A DNA stretch of 64,000 nucleotides from Mesorhabditis belari (GCA_958450365.1 CAUEEP010000750.1:780001-844000), one strand, 5' to 3'; positions 22,344 to 34,247 are shown, numbered from the stretch's first letter. Made by a program: numbers and translations. The notes: generated by a model not told the origin, from the letters alone.

Positions 22344-22557
22344 TATAATGGCAAAAGACTGTTAGTTTGGATTTAAGAAAAAAGATCTGTGAGCAGAACA
22401 TGAAAATTTGAAACCCTTTTAGATGCAAAATCGGCTCTTTCTCATTTGGGTTGCTTTACGAATGAAATATCGACACAATTATCGACTTCTTTGAACATTT
22501 GTGAACATTTGTGAACTTTATACCTTAGTTAACTGCCTCTGGAGTAAGGAAGATCAT

Positions 22558-22632
22558 GTGCGTTGTGGTGTAATGCTTAGCACAGTTGTAATGATAAGCG
22601 AAAGGTCGCCGGTTCGAGTCCTGGCGGCGCAC
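22558..22632 (+). tRNA. tRNA-like sequence, possibly a pseudogene
   Basis: The 75-nt stretch has a 7-bp acceptor stem (gtgcgtt with ggcgcac, two G-U pairs), an A box tggtgtaatgc, a good T arm (gccgg ttcgagt ctggc) and a consensus B box ggttcgagtcc. The anticodon stem does not pair well, so the isotype cannot be assigned and it may be a decayed tRNA or a tRNA-derived element. Confidence 0.5.
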
Positions 22633-23404
22633 AAGTTATGATCTGCCCTTGTTCCAACTTCTTTGAGCTTTACTCGGTTGTATTGTAGATATTGTATTGT
22701 AGAAATTGAAATCTTTGGATCAATAACTTGAACAAATTTAATCATCGATTTGAAAAAAACTGAACTAGAAATTCACTGTGAAAAATGGCGATTGAGAGGT
22801 TATAAAGTTATCGTGTCATTGGGAAAGCAACCCAAATGTTAAGGAGTTGTAATAGTAGTAGTCGTTGTTGATGGTAAAACCCTAGGCAAATGTCATTTTA
22901 ACTTGTCCTATACTGATTCTGATTCACGTCTAAAACTGTTGTTGGTACGGTGAGACCGGTTTTGTACTTGTGGTTTTTTTTCACTAGTAACAAAGTCAAT
23001 TTTTAAATCATCACAAGGAAACAGAATTCTCTAGTGCTTCTCCTAATTTCCATTCAAAGAAAATTCAATTTAAACTTTGTATAAAAAAACCTATAAGGCC
23101 TGGACCATGGCTAAAGCTGAAGGTCATGGCTGAAGTCATGAAGGGTGTAACCAGGGTTCATCCTTTTGATTCTTTTGATGAAACGGAAGCTCGAGTCTTC
23201 AGTCTTATGTACGCTATGATTTCAATAAGATGATTCAGCCAAGATAAGATGATTACATATGTTTTTGAAAAATCTGAGAGCAGATGTGGAATTGTTGAAA
23301 GCGAAGGCAAGATATGTCTCCAATTAAGCCGCTTTGCCTCTAGCATTTCCCTGGTCTTCAGTCCTCAAATACTTCAATCATTTTTGTTTTTTTGAAAAGA
23401 TTCG
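22633..23404. other. gap before the F-box-like gene
   Basis: No gene is seen. From about 23256 it belongs to the inverted duplication with 30963-32380. Confidence 0.5.
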
Positions 23405-24685
23405 ATGACTTTCAAAAGCTTCCCTTCTTTACCGTCTCTTCTCAGAACGGGGATCCTCAGGAAATTGATGGTGTCCGAAGCTTTACAATTGCTCAAAGTC
23501 AATCACGATCTCCGGGCATTCATTCTATTTTGTGGGCCAATCCCGTTGAATGTAGAGCGTGTCGATGTAACCATTTTCAAACCGAAAATTGATGAAAACA
23601 ACGGTCAGATTGTGGCCAATGGGATGAGTATTCATCTATTATATGGGCCTTTCTTCTCACTTTATTTCGTCAGCCACGAGGCACATATCGAGCATTACAA
23701 GCTCTGTTGCGACGGTAGAGGCGTCACCGCGCGAATCAATCCCTTTCACGGACGACTCTTTCGACAAATTACAAATTCAGCTTCTTTATTCATAGAGTGT
23801 CATATAGAAAGGAAAACGCCATATAGAAACAGAAAGGAAAACGAAATGAAACCCGCTAAATTTGAGTTTTTAAACTTTTCGCCGCTCAATATCAAGAAGC
23901 CATTACGAGCCCTTGACCTCAGATTCGACAGCGATTTCAACGTCACCACCTCACTTCTCTCATTGTATAAAGCGATTCAGTCGAGTCAAAGTCTTAAAAT
24001 CAATTTTCCATCTCATCTCTCTGGTTTTCCATCTCATTGTGAAATATTGACATTTATGGAGAATCGCTGGGCACTCTCTGACATCTCCTTAATCCATTTT
24101 CCCTTTGAACTTGTCAAAGAAAACCTTTCTTTAATGAGAGAAAATGTGTCGCTCACAGTTTTCCTCGAGAATTGGCAGAATTTCGTGGATTGCGTGAAAC
24201 TCTTCGTGAGAAGTGATCGCTTCAATGGGAAATTTCATATTGTTTTCTTTGCGGTTACAGGGAGAAGTGGAGCATATGAGGAACTAACTGGTATTTTCCT
24301 TCAAAATGACATACCGCTTGTTGAAAAGAGATCGTTTGCCACATACGAAATACTTCTTTTTCATCGTCCTCCATACATTTTTCACTTTCGTGTCGATTTC
24401 TCCCAGGGTGCGTGTGAAGTTATTAAAACCTTCCCTTAAAACCTTTCCTTAATTCATTTTGCCAACTTTTAGAACACATTTCGTTTAGTATCTGTAAAAT
24501 GTTAGCCTTATCAATAAAAAATGTGATTTTAGAGCCTCTATATCATGAATAATGTGTAACCTTACACATAAAAAATGTTTGACTGTATATGAATATGAAC
24601 CAAACACTCAATTCACACCTTTTTATATTTATTCACAGCACAAATCACTGGTATTCATGTGGGATCATGTAGGCAATTCAAGGAA
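23256..24685. repeat. inner inverted duplication, left arm
   Basis: Matches the reverse complement of 30963-32380, including the whole F-box-like gene and the sequence gtgtaaccttacacataaaa. The inner break falls at the last exon of the adjacent five-exon gene (about 24685). Confidence 0.9.
23405..24439 (+). CDS. F-box-like nematode protein, 344 aa (copy 1)
   Basis: A single-exon frame. The N-terminus FPSLPSLLRTGILRKL ... ALQLLKVNHDLRAFI follows the usual F-box spacing (LPxxLLxxILxxL ... LxxVxxxLRxxI), the motif that binds Skp1 in SCF ubiquitin ligases. The remaining 300 residues show no repeat or domain I can name, but have the alternating hydrophobic pattern of the large nematode F-box-associated families. 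The start is the first ATG, six codons before the motif. An inverted copy is at 31143-32231 and a partial one at 30807-30989. Nematode genomes carry hundreds of such fast-evolving genes, so a tandem or inverted pair is expected. Confidence 0.6.
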   Translation: MTFKSFPSLPSLLRTGILRKLMVSEALQLLKVNHDLRAFILFCGPIPLNVERVDVTIFKPKIDENNGQIVANGMSIHLLYGPFFSLYFVSHEAHIEHYKLCCDGRGVTARINPFHGRLFRQITNSASLFIECHIERKTPYRNRKENEMKPAKFEFLNFSPLNIKKPLRALDLRFDSDFNVTTSLLSLYKAIQSSQSLKINFPSHLSGFPSHCEILTFMENRWALSDISLIHFPFELVKENLSLMRENVSLTVFLENWQNFVDCVKLFVRSDRFNGKFHIVFFAVTGRSGAYEELTGIFLQNDIPLVEKRSFATYEILLFHRPPYIFHFRVDFSQGACEVIKTFP

Positions 24686-25444
24686 TTTCGATGCGCACTT
24701 CGTAGGGCGTTGGCTGTAAAGAAATAAATATGTAGAATCAACCAAGTAGACCAACCATCACTGCAACACCATCATCGCGGTCCTCCTGAGCTCCGATTTG
24801 AGAGACTTCGATGAGCAAATGATACGTTCCAGGTGCGGTAACTAAAGAAATCTTATCTTTTTTTGAAAGAAACATATTACCCATTTAAAGTATCACCTGA
24901 AAAATCGAATGCGACATCACGCTCAGATTCACCGCCAGGTCCTGCGGCTGGAAGAATAAAAGCGTAAATGTCAGGGTAAGTGACACCGTTATGATTGAAG
25001 ATCAGATGAGCTCTCTGGTTTTCACGCACCGAGATCTTAAAAAAATTTAAGAGGTAAAAAATAAACTACCAAAATACAAAAAATAAGGTCAACCATAAAA
25101 AAAGTCTAGCAGATAAAATGTTAACCTCGACGAGAAGATTTTCCATTTCGTAGCTCCTGATCGCAAAACCGCCTGATCCTTGATAGAAATTGCCACCGAG
25201 GCTTGGAACAAAACTATAGCGAGAAGGAAGATTCGGAAGAGACATCTAAATTAAAATTAAATAAATTTTCAGGCTAACTACAAAATACTAAGTAGGAATA
25301 AACACTTACCGGATTGATTACAATCCGAAATTGTCGCAACAAGCCACTTCCATCGATGCGCGGAGAGATGAAACCAAGTCCAGGATCCCCAGGAGGAGAA
25401 GAAGATGGAGAGTGCTCGAAATCCAAATTGATGTTGACGTTCAT
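24678..25444 (-). CDS. five-exon gene of unknown function, 171 aa (copy 1)
   Basis: Exons on the minus strand: 25444-25310, 25245-25126, 25035-24897, 24841-24756 and 24713-24678. Every donor and acceptor is standard, phases agree and the introns are 42-90 nt. The product starts MNVNINLDFEHSPSSSPPGD, has no signal peptide, and is rich in short beta-like stretches (QRAHLIFNHNGVTYPDIYAF, APGTYHLLIEVSQIGAQEDR), ending PYEVRIEIP. The GTYHLLIEV pattern recalls beta-sandwich domains, but I do not recognise a family. The copy at 27725-28488 lacks one aspartate. Upstream, bases 25590-25640 repeat the end of exon 3 (a decayed exon duplicate). Conserved splice sites and frame in both copies suggest a real gene. 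Confidence 0.6.
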
Positions 25445-25599
25445 GATTTATGATCCAGCAATGCGAGATTCATTGTTTTATTTGAGCTATAAATGCAAAT
25501 TTGTCTTGAATGCAAAATTCCCTTGGGATGCAAATTCTCTCGTTTTAATGCAAATCATAAGCTACGGTTTAACTTGGTGAAAATTTTCTGATTCACCTG

Positions 25600-27110
25600 A
25601 AAAATCGAATCCGACATCATGCTCAGATTCCCTTGAATGGTCGAGCCATGTACTCATTCCAGACCTAAAAGAATCCAAATAACCTTTATTAAAGAGGAAA
25701 AGCTTATGTCTCTTTTCTTTACTTTTTTGCTACTGTATCTTTTTATAACTTAAAAGTCCCTTTCGGTCTATCTTGAAACCTCGCATCGTGTAGTGAAGTG
25801 CTGGTGTAATCAGTGCAGCGTAAACGGGCTCGTTCAAAGCAACAGCAAATGGGAACACCGTTTTGCCTAAAATCAGCAATAAGTTTCAAAAGAACAAGCA
25901 CTATCAAATTTATCTCGCTGCCCCTTTTCTTCTGAAGCAACAAGCTTATTGTACTCGTTCAACGTTTTCTTAACCCGAATATACCAAAAAATATTTAATA
26001 AGCGCAACCTCAGCATAATCCGCTCCAAATCCTTTTGCAAATTCTTGAACATTTCCATATCGGACAACGAATTTCTTCACATTGGCGTAGAATCCAAAAG
26101 CTGGTCGTCCAAAAGCATCTGTCATTTCATCGGTCATCAACATTACCGCAGTAACAAGTCCACCAGAACCTCCTTAAAAAACATATTGTTGCAAAATGTT
26201 TTACGTTACTTGGAAAATTTCAGCCTTGGTGCATTCATTGTTGATTTTGTTCGTTAAATAATCCCTTCATCCAAGTTCATTGCCAAATTTTAAAATAGTA
26301 ATTGGTTAATCAAGTTGCTAAATTTACCGTCGTCCCTTTCCATTCAATAGCAAAGCGCCTTTTCCCCGAAGTGGTTTTGGCTGGATCGATGAAAGCAGTT
26401 AGATGCACCTAAAGGAAGCACCATTAATCTTGATTGGTGATATTAAAATGAAATATGCAGCTTCTATAAGTACTTTCAACATACTTGAACTCTATTCATT
26501 CCAACTCTATTCAAGGATGCACCCATGGCTCTAGCCATTTTTACTCGATCTCCTCGAGCGAAAGCTCAATTTGTTGTCGGAAGATTTGCCTAAAATAATG
26601 ATAAATCATGGAATCATTGTCACGATCACCTCATCATTCGCAAACTCGATCAAAAGTGAGGCATCTGAGTCTTTGAGGCTTTATCTGCCGTATATCCACA
26701 AAACACCCTTTCCTTCAATCTATAAAACATTTAATTCGTTAATTTTAAAAATTTAAAGTTAATTACTTCCCGAATTGTCCCATTTGCTTCTTTTACTCGA
26801 ACACCACAATGTATTCATTCCATGAAACAAGTCCCAGCACCTAAATATATGCTTTCAGTGATAAAATTACCAAGTCTTTACCTGATCTCAAGCATTTGTG
26901 TGAAAGAACCCGGATGCTCTTCTGAATAAGCGAGAATCTTCGAGTGTAAAGCCTAAAAATTGATTTTATCTTCTTAAATAATTAAATTAACCTTGATAAT
27001 AATGAAATTAACTCCGACGGGAGTTAGAAAGAAAGCGACACCGTTCTGTCCCAATTTCCTCTTCAAACCGATCACCTCGATCTCCACCACGTCAATAGCT
27101 CCTAAAATTA
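25600..27110 (-). pseudogene. unrecognised exon cluster, probably decayed (copy 1)
   Basis: Several exon-like open stretches on the minus strand have good splice signals, among them AIDVVEIEVIGLKRKLGQNG (near 27100-26995), ALHSK ... SFTQMLEI (26954-26885), LKDSDASLLIEFANDE (near 26670), MARAMGASLNRVGMNRVQVH (near 26530-26400) and AFGRPAFGFYANVKKFVVRY (near 26170-26050). They cannot be joined in one frame: stops and phase clashes appear between about 26860 and 26560. I do not recognise the protein. The same breaks exist in copy 2, so decay preceded the duplication. Confidence 0.4.
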
Positions 27111-27724
27111 AATAGGATGCGCAAAAAAACAACAAATTCACAGAATAATGGCTTTAAAACGTCAGAGTAAGCTTAAATGATTGACAAAAACGTTTCAGAA
27201 TGATTTTAAACAGCCCTAGAAGAAATTTTTTAATCGTTTTTAAAAGTATGACAAGGTGAAACCACACAAATTCGAAGAGAACAAGCAAGATTTTGATGTG
27301 GTTTTATAAACATCACATCAAAGTAGCTCCGTTGATGAACAAAATATTTTAGAACCTGAATCTTATCGTTTTCAAAAATAAAACAAGGATGTTGAGACCG
27401 TTTATCTAAAGAATTTGTGATGAAATCGAGAAAAAGGATGAGCTGCGTCACCCAAACACGAAGAAAAATTGACCCGGTAACTTTGGAAATGAGTTTTGCG
27501 ATTTTCGACATCAACCAAGTTTGACATTACTGGACATCAATCGAAATTGAGCTCTTTGGATGCCTGGTGATCTTGGGTTTTGGAAATACCCTTTCACTTA
27601 GTGTAACCTTACACATAAAAAATGTTTGACTGTATATGAATATGAACCAAACACTCAATTCACACCTTTTTATATTTATTCACGGCACAAATCACTGGTA
27701 TTCATGTGGGATCATGTAGGCAAT

Positions 27725-28488
27725 TCAAGAAATTTCGATGCGCACTTCGTAGGGCGTTGGCTGTAAAGAAATAAATATGTAGAATCAACCAAGTAGACCA
27801 ACCATCACTGCAACACCATCACGGTCCTCCTGAGCTCCGATTTGAGAGACTTCGATGAGCAAATGATACGTTCCAGGTGCGGTAACTAAAGAAATCTTAT
27901 CTTTTTTTGAAAGAAACATATTACCCATTTAAAGTATCACCTGAAAAATCGAATGCGACATCACGCTCAGATTCACCGCCAGGTCCTGCGGCTGGAAGAA
28001 TAAAAGCGTAAATGTCAGGGTAAGTGACACCGTTATGATTGAAGATCAGATGAGCTCTCTGGTTTTCACGCACCGAGATCTTAAAAAAATTTAAGAGGTA
28101 AAAAATAAACTACCAAAATACAAAAAATAAGGTCAACCATAAAAAAAGTCTAGCAGATAAAATGTTAACCTCGACGAGAAGATTTTCCATTTCGTAGCTC
28201 CTGATCGCAAAACCGCCTGCTCCTTGATAGAAATTGCCACCGAGGCTTGGAACAAAACTATAGCGAGAAGGAAGATTCGGAAGAGACATCTAAATTAAAA
28301 TTAAATAAATTTTCAGGCTAACTACAAAATACTAAGTAGGAATAAACACTTACCGGATTGATTACAATCCGAAATTGTCGCAACAAGCCACTTCCATCGA
28401 TGCGCGGAGAGATGAAACCAAGTCCAGGATCCCCAGGAGGAGAAGAAGATGGAGAGTGCTCGAAATCCAAATTGATGTTGACGTTCAT
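27725..28488 (-). CDS. five-exon gene of unknown function, 170 aa (copy 2)
   Basis: Exons on the minus strand: 28488-28354, 28289-28170, 28079-27941, 27885-27803 and 27760-27725, matching copy 1 exon for exon. The only clear protein changes are the loss of one aspartate near the C-terminus and a few substitutions. Function unknown. Confidence 0.6.
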
Positions 28489-28639
28489 GATTTATGATCC
28501 AGCAATGCGAGATTCATTGTTTTATTTGAGCTATAAATGCAAATTTGTCTTGAATGCAAAATTCCCTTGGGATGCAAATTCTCTCGTTTTAATGCAAATC
28601 ATAAGCTACGGTTTAACTTGGTGAAAATTTTCTGATTCA

Positions 28640-30155
28640 CCTGAAAAATCGAATCCGACATCATGCTCAGATTCCCTTGAATGGTCGAGCCATGTACTCA
28701 TTCCAGACCTAAAAGAATCCAAATAACCTTTATTAAAGAGGAAAAGCTTATGTCTCTTTTCTTTACTTTTTTGCTACTGTATCTTTTTTATAACTTAAAA
28801 GTCCCTTTCGGTCTATCTTGAAACCTCGCATCGTGTAGTGAAGTGCTGGTGTAATCAGTGCAGCGTAAACGGGCTCGTTCAAAGCAACAGCAAATGGGAA
28901 CACCGTTTTGCCTAAAATCAGCAATAAGTTTCAAAAGAACAAGCACTATCAAATTTATCTCGCTGCCCCTTTTCTTCTGAAGCAACAAGCTTATTGTACT
29001 CGTTCAACGTTTTCTCAGCCTGAATATACCAAAAATATTTAATAAGCGCAACCTCAGCATAATCCGCTCCAAATCCTTTTGCAAATTCTTGAACATTTCC
29101 ATATCGGACAACGAATTTCTTCACATTGGCGTAGAATCCAAAAGCTGGTCGTCCAAAAGCATCTGTCATTTCATCGGTCATCAACATTACCGCAGTAACA
29201 AGTCCACCAGAACCTCCTTAAAAAACATATTGTTGCAAAATGTTTTACGTTACTTGGAAAATTTCAGCCTTGGTGCATTCATTGTTGATTTTGTTCGTTA
29301 AATAATCCCTTCATCCAAGTTCATTGCCAAATTTTAAAATAGTAATTGGTTAATCAAGTTGCTAAATTTACCGTCGTCCCTTTCCATTCAATAGCAAAGC
29401 GCCTTTTCCCCGAAGTGGTTTTGGCTGGATCGATGAAAGCAGTTAGATGCACCTAAAGGAAGCACCATTAATCTTGATTGGTGATATTAAAATGAAATAT
29501 GCAGCTTCTATAAGTACTTTCAACATACTTGAACTCTATTCATTCCAACTCTATTCAAGGATGCACCCATGGCTCTAGCCATTTTTACTCGATCTCCTCG
29601 AGCGAAAGCTCAATTTGTTGTCGGAAGATTTGCCTAAAATAATGATAAATCATGGAATCATTGTCACGATCACCTCATCATTCGCAAACTCGATCAAAAG
29701 TGAGGCATCTGAGTCTTTGAGGCTTTATCTGCCGTATATCCACAAAACACCCTTTCCTTCAATCTATAAAACATTTAATTCGTTAATTTTAAAAATTTAA
29801 AGTTAATTACTTCCCGAATTGTCCCATTTGCTTCTTTTACTCGAACACCACAATGTATTCATTCCATGAAACAAGTCCCAGCACCTAAATATATGCTTTC
29901 AGTGATAAAATTACCAAGTCTTTACCTGATCTCAAGCATTTGTGTGAAAGAACCCGGATGCTCTTCTGAATAAGCGAGAATCTTCGAGTGTAAAGCCTAA
30001 AAATTGATTTTATCTTCTTAAATAATTAAATTAACCTTGATAATAATGAAATTAACTCCGACGGGAGTTAGAAAGAAAGCGACACCGTTCTGTCCCAATT
30101 TCCTCTTCAAACCGATCACCTCGATCTCCACCACGTCAATAGCTCCTAAAATTAA
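28640..30155 (-). pseudogene. unrecognised exon cluster, probably decayed (copy 2)
   Basis: Same content and same breaks as 25600-27110. One exon is slightly longer open here (the 29187-28918 stretch, from MLMTDEMTDAFGRPAFGFYA onward). Confidence 0.4.
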
Positions 30156-30769
30156 ATAGGATGCGCAAAAAACAACAAATTCACAGAATAATGGCTTTAA
30201 AACGTCAGAGTAAGCTTAAATGATTGACAAAAACGTTTCAGAATGATTTTAAACAGCCCTAGAAGAAATTTTTTAATCGTTTTTAAAAGTATGACAAGGT
30301 GAAACCACACAAATTCGAAGTGAACAAGCAAGATTTTGATGTGGTTTTATAAACATCACATCAAAGTAGCTCCGTTGATGAACAAAATATTTTAGAACCT
30401 GAATCTTATCGTTTTCAAAAATAAAACAAGGATGTTGAGACCGTTTATCTAAAGAATTTGTGATGAAATCGAGAAAAAGGATGAGCTGCGTCACCCAAAC
30501 ACGAAGAAAAATTACCTTGATAATAATTAAATTAACTCCGACGGGAGTTGGGCGACCTTCTTTTGGAGAAGGAATCCAGTGTGTACTTTAACTTGGTGAA
30601 AGTTTTCTGATTTTAAATTAAATAATGAAAATTCTCTGAATCGTTAAATTTTTCTTTCTCATGCAATTATTCATGATATAGAGGCTCTAAGAATCACATT
30701 TTTTGTTGATAAGGCTAACATTTTACAGATACTAAACAAAATGTGTTCTAAAAGTTGACAAAATGAATT

Positions 30770-30989
30770 AAGGAAAGGTTTTAAGGAAAGATTTTAAGGA
30801 AAGATTTTAAGGAAAGATTTTAATAACTTCACAGGCACCCTGGGAGAAATCGACACGAAAGTGAAAAATGTATGGAGGACGATGGAAAAGAAGTATTTCG
30901 TATGTGGCAAACGATCTCTTTTCAACAAGCGGTATGTCATTTTGAAGGAAAATACCAGTTAGTTCCTTGAATTGCCTACATGATCCCAC
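30770..30989 (-). pseudogene. C-terminal fragment of the F-box-like gene
   Basis: Encodes the last 55 or so residues of the 344-aa protein (ELTGIFLQNDIPLVEKRSFA ... SQGACEVIKIFP). At about 30965 it is fused to the last exon of the five-exon gene read the other way, a duplication junction. Confidence 0.8.
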
Positions 30990-32380
30990 ATGAATACCAG
31001 TGATTTGTGCTGTGAATAAATATAAAAAGGTGTGAATTGAGTGTTTGGTTCATATTCATATACAGTCAAACATTTTTTATGTGTAAGGTTACACATTATT
31101 CATGATATAGAGGCTCTAAAATCACATTTTTTATTGATAAGGCTAACATTTTACAGATACTAAACGAATGTGTTCTAAAAGTTGGCATGTTAGGAAGGTT
31201 TTGGAAGGTTTTAATAACTTCACACGCACCCTGGGAGAAATCGACACGAAAGTGAAAAATGTATGGAGGACGATGAAAAGAAGTATTTCGTATGTGGCAA
31301 ACGATCTCTTTTCAACAAGCGGTATGTCATTTTGAAGGAAAATACCAGTTAGTTCCTCATATGCACCACTTCTCCCTGTAACCGCAAAGAAAACAATATG
31401 AAATTTCCCATTGAAGCGATCACTTCTCCCGAAGATTTTCACGCAATCCACGAAATTCTGCCAATTCTCGAGAAAAACTGTGAGCGACACATTTTCTCTC
31501 ATTAAAGAAAGGTTTTCTTTGACAAGTTCAAAGGGAAAATGGATTAAGGAGATGTCAGAGAGTGCCCAGCGATTCTCCATAAATGTCAATATTTCACAAT
31601 GAGATGGAAAACCAGAGGGATGAAATGGAAAACTGATTTTAAGACTTTGACTCGACTGAATCGCTTTATACAATGAGAGAAGTGAGGTGGTGACGTTGAA
31701 ATCTCTGTCGAAAATGAGGTCAAGGGCTCGTAATGGCTTCTTGATACTGAGCGGCGAAAAGTTTAAAAACTCAAATTTAGCGGGTTTCATTTCGTTTTCC
31801 TTTCTGTTTCTATATGGCGTTTTCCTTTCTATATGACACTCTATGAATAAAGAAGCTGAATTTGTAATTTGTCGAAAGAGTCGCCCGTGAAAGGGATTGA
31901 TTCGCGCGGTGACGCCTCTACCGTCGCAACAGAGCTTGTAATGCTCGATATGTGCCTCGTGGCTGACGAAATAAAGTGAGAAGAAAGGCCCATATAATAG
32001 ATGAATACTCATCCCATTGGCCACAATCTGACCGTTGTTTTCATCAATTTTCGGTTTGAAAATGGTTACATCGACACGCTCTACATTCAACGGGATTGGC
32101 CCACAAAATAGAATGAATGCCCTGAGATCATGATTGACTTTGAGCAATTGTAAAGCTTCAGACGCCATCAATTTCCTGAGGATCCCCGTTCTGAGAAGAG
32201 ACGGTAAAGAAGGGAAGCTTTTGAAAGTCATCGATTCTTTTCAAAAAAACAAAAATGATTCAAGTACTTGAGGACTGAAGACCAGGGAAATGCTAGAGGC
32301 AAAGCGGCTTAATTGGAGACATATCTTGCCTTCGCTTTCAACAATTCCACATCTGCTCTCAGATTTTTCAAAAACTTATG
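30963..32380. repeat. inner inverted duplication, right arm
   Basis: Inverted partner of 23256-24685. Confidence 0.9.
31143..32231 (-). CDS. F-box-like protein copy 2, C-terminus shifted
   Basis: Nearly identical to the 23405-24439 gene for about 310 residues. A one-base deletion near 31272 (gatgaaaagaag against gatgaaaaagaag) then shifts the frame, replacing the last 35 residues with an unrelated tail that ends at 31143. The F-box-like N-terminus is intact. It could still be expressed, but is best seen as a damaged duplicate. Confidence 0.6.
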   Translation of the reverse strand: MTFKSFPSLPSLLRTGILRKLMASEALQLLKVNHDLRAFILFCGPIPLNVERVDVTIFKPKIDENNGQIVANGMSIHLLYGPFFSLYFVSHEAHIEHYKLCCDGRGVTARINPFHGRLFRQITNSASLFIECHIERKTPYRNRKENEMKPAKFEFLNFSPLSIKKPLRALDLIFDRDFNVTTSLLSLYKAIQSSQSLKISFPFHPSGFPSHCEILTFMENRWALSDISLIHFPFELVKENLSLMRENVSLTVFLENWQNFVDCVKIFGRSDRFNGKFHIVFFAVTGRSGAYEELTGIFLQNDIPLVEKRSFATYEILLFIVLHTFFTFVSISPRVRVKLLKPSKTFLTCQLLEHIRLVSVKC

Positions 32381-33090
32381 TAACCACATATTGAATCGGC
32401 TCTCGTTTTCTTGTTTCTTCTTGTCCAATAAATTTCTTTTTAGTTTAAAATTTTTGGTACAGAATTTTGGTATGAAATGCCTTGAATATCTTGTGCGGGT
32501 AATTATGGCGCACCCTGTAGCTATGAAATAGTTAAGAAATTCTGTAAAAAGTTTCACTACATCTTTCAACTCTAAAATCTTTGTAATAAATCATCATAAA
32601 AACAGAAAAATCTTTCAAATTAGCCATAAGTCAATGTCACAAATCCAAATACAAAAAAAAGTCTTTGAGAGAAAAAAATAATCCAACAATCAACAAAACG
32701 CTCTTGCCCCATTCTCGTATTCTGTTGTTTACTATGGTATAAACGAACCTCGATATAACGAATGGACATTGCGGTCCCTTCACATTCGTTATATCGAGGT
32801 TCGACTGTATTTGATAAACTGATAAAGTATTTTCTGTATTTGCTGCGTTGCGAAACCAAAAGATTCCTTATTTCGTTAGTTGCAGCAAACAACAAGTGCG
32901 ATGTTTGCGCCCCACCACGAGTACTAGGGTGTTCCTCTTTTTTGCCAAATTTTGAATAAGAAAGTTACAAATTTTCCCATTTGCAGAAGAAACAGTGCTG
33001 TGTTTAGGTCATACCCATTTTTTTCAATATTTGTGCTGAAATAGGTCTTTTACGATTAACATTTTTATTCAATCCGTTCATCACTATTAA
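32381..33090. other. non-coding stretch with a small palindrome
   Basis: At 32739-32808 there are inverted ends aacctcgatataacgaatg / cattcgttatatcgaggttc, resembling pogo-like MITE ends, with related ends at 36590-36720. No gene is seen. Confidence 0.55.
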
Positions 33091-33300
33091 TGGGACCATG
33101 AAGCCTCCGCCACGAATCTTGCGCCGCCTATGTTAATCGCGAATCTTGCGCCATAAAACAAAAAGCGAAGATTGCGCCACGCGAAGCTTGCGCCGCATAA
33201 TTTTTGTTTAGTAGTTTAAACTTTCGTTTATGACAGCGCGACACAAGTTTCGCGGCGCAAGATTCGCGATTAACATAGGCGGCGCAACTTCATGGTCCCC
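33091..33300. mobile_element. palindromic MITE, GC-richer than its surroundings
   Basis: Inverted ends gggaccatgaag / cttcatggtccc and the inner inverted words gcgccgcctatgttaatcgc / complement form a 210-bp hairpin. Short gcgcca words recur inside. Confidence 0.85.
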
Positions 33301-33381
33301 TATTACTTTATCGGTTTATCAAATACGTCTAATTTTTGGCGCGGAATTCATTATTGATTTTTGTGAATTAATCATTAGTCA

Positions 33382-33399
33382 TTAACTTTAATTGTTTAG
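33382..33399 (+). promoter_or_regulatory. possible trans-splice acceptor before the 132-aa gene
   Basis: The run taattgtttag directly abuts the ATG at 33400. An acceptor with no upstream donor at a start codon is the usual sign of spliced-leader addition in nematodes. Confidence 0.4.
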
Positions 33400-34015
33400 A
33401 TGGCACCTGCACTTTGTTTCTCCAAAGATTTCGATTCTTTCACACTGGAATCGGATTATTTGAAGATTGTTTATGGAGGCAAACCCTTTCGTTTTGGCTA
33501 CGCAACCAATCATGCGGATCGGAAATTTTTCATTAAATCCTTGGGCAAGATCGAGATTACCTTGCGGGAAATGTTGCTTCAGGTTCATTTTTTATATCTT
33601 TTCGTATATATCAACTTGATTATCGGCTAGTTAATACATTTCAGGACGTAATATAATTCAAAGATTTCTTTATTTCAGTGTGAAGATCAAACTGGATTTG
33701 ATACCGCTTATCGCGTCGACCTCTGTGCTGAGTTTGAAGATGCACTCAAGTTTGGTAGTTTTGTGGAAAAACTGACAAGGGTTGCTGGCTATCATCAGGT
33801 AGTCTTTTAAATTTTTACTCGATATTTGTTTAAACTCCTTGATTCTTGATCATTGGTTTTACCTCTAATTTTAAATAGACATTAGGCTTTTTTCTGGAAT
33901 TGAATCAATAAATTTTTAGGTACAGCCTCCCGATTGCGAGTTATCGAGAAATACCACTTTTGACTCTGAGGATGAAGATGATATGAATGAATCCGACATC
34001 AGTGAAAACACGTAG
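33400..34015 (+). CDS. three-exon protein of unknown function, 132 aa
   Basis: Exons 33400-33582, 33679-33798 and 33920-34015 join in phase. The product starts MAPALCFSKDFDSFTL, contains YGGKPFRFGYATNHADRKFF and ends with an acidic tail (DSEDEDDMNESDISE). No signal peptide or membrane segment is visible. I do not recognise a family. The acidic tail suggests a nuclear or protein-binding role, which is only inference. It lies just upstream of, and in the same direction as, a broken Pol III subunit copy, but shares no frame with it. Confidence 0.6.
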
Positions 34016-34247
34016 GCTTCATTTCAGTTAAATGAAATGATTAAAAGAGACTTGCATATTTATTGATTTATCTATTTATTTCTTGTGGATTTCTCATTGT
34101 ATTCTTCTAGTATCCTGATTTATTCTATGATGTATGTCGTTGTACCAGAGTAAATAAATTATTTAAATGAAGGATTTTATGAGTTTTTGAAGGCATGCCG
34201 TTTGCTTAGACACCTGTTATGAAATTGACGTGCAATTGACAATTTAG

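Larger units (their letters stand above)
24554..27470. repeat. direct duplication, copy 1 (2.9 kb)
   Basis: Repeats at 27601-30513 with very few differences (a 3-base deletion at the start of copy 2, a handful of substitutions). It begins at gtgtaaccttacacataaaa and ends at cacgaagaaaaatt. The near identity suggests a recent event or conversion. Confidence 0.95.
27601..30513. repeat. direct duplication, copy 2 (2.9 kb)
   Basis: Partner of 24554-27470. About 130 bp of unrelated sequence (27471-27600) separates the copies. After 30513 about 45 bp repeat once more from inside the block (accttgataataattaaatt), a trace of a further copy. Confidence 0.95.

Noticed and set aside
33091..33300. GC-rich promoter or CpG-island-like patch
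   Set aside because: It is a perfect-ended palindromic element repeating gcgcca words, better explained as a MITE.
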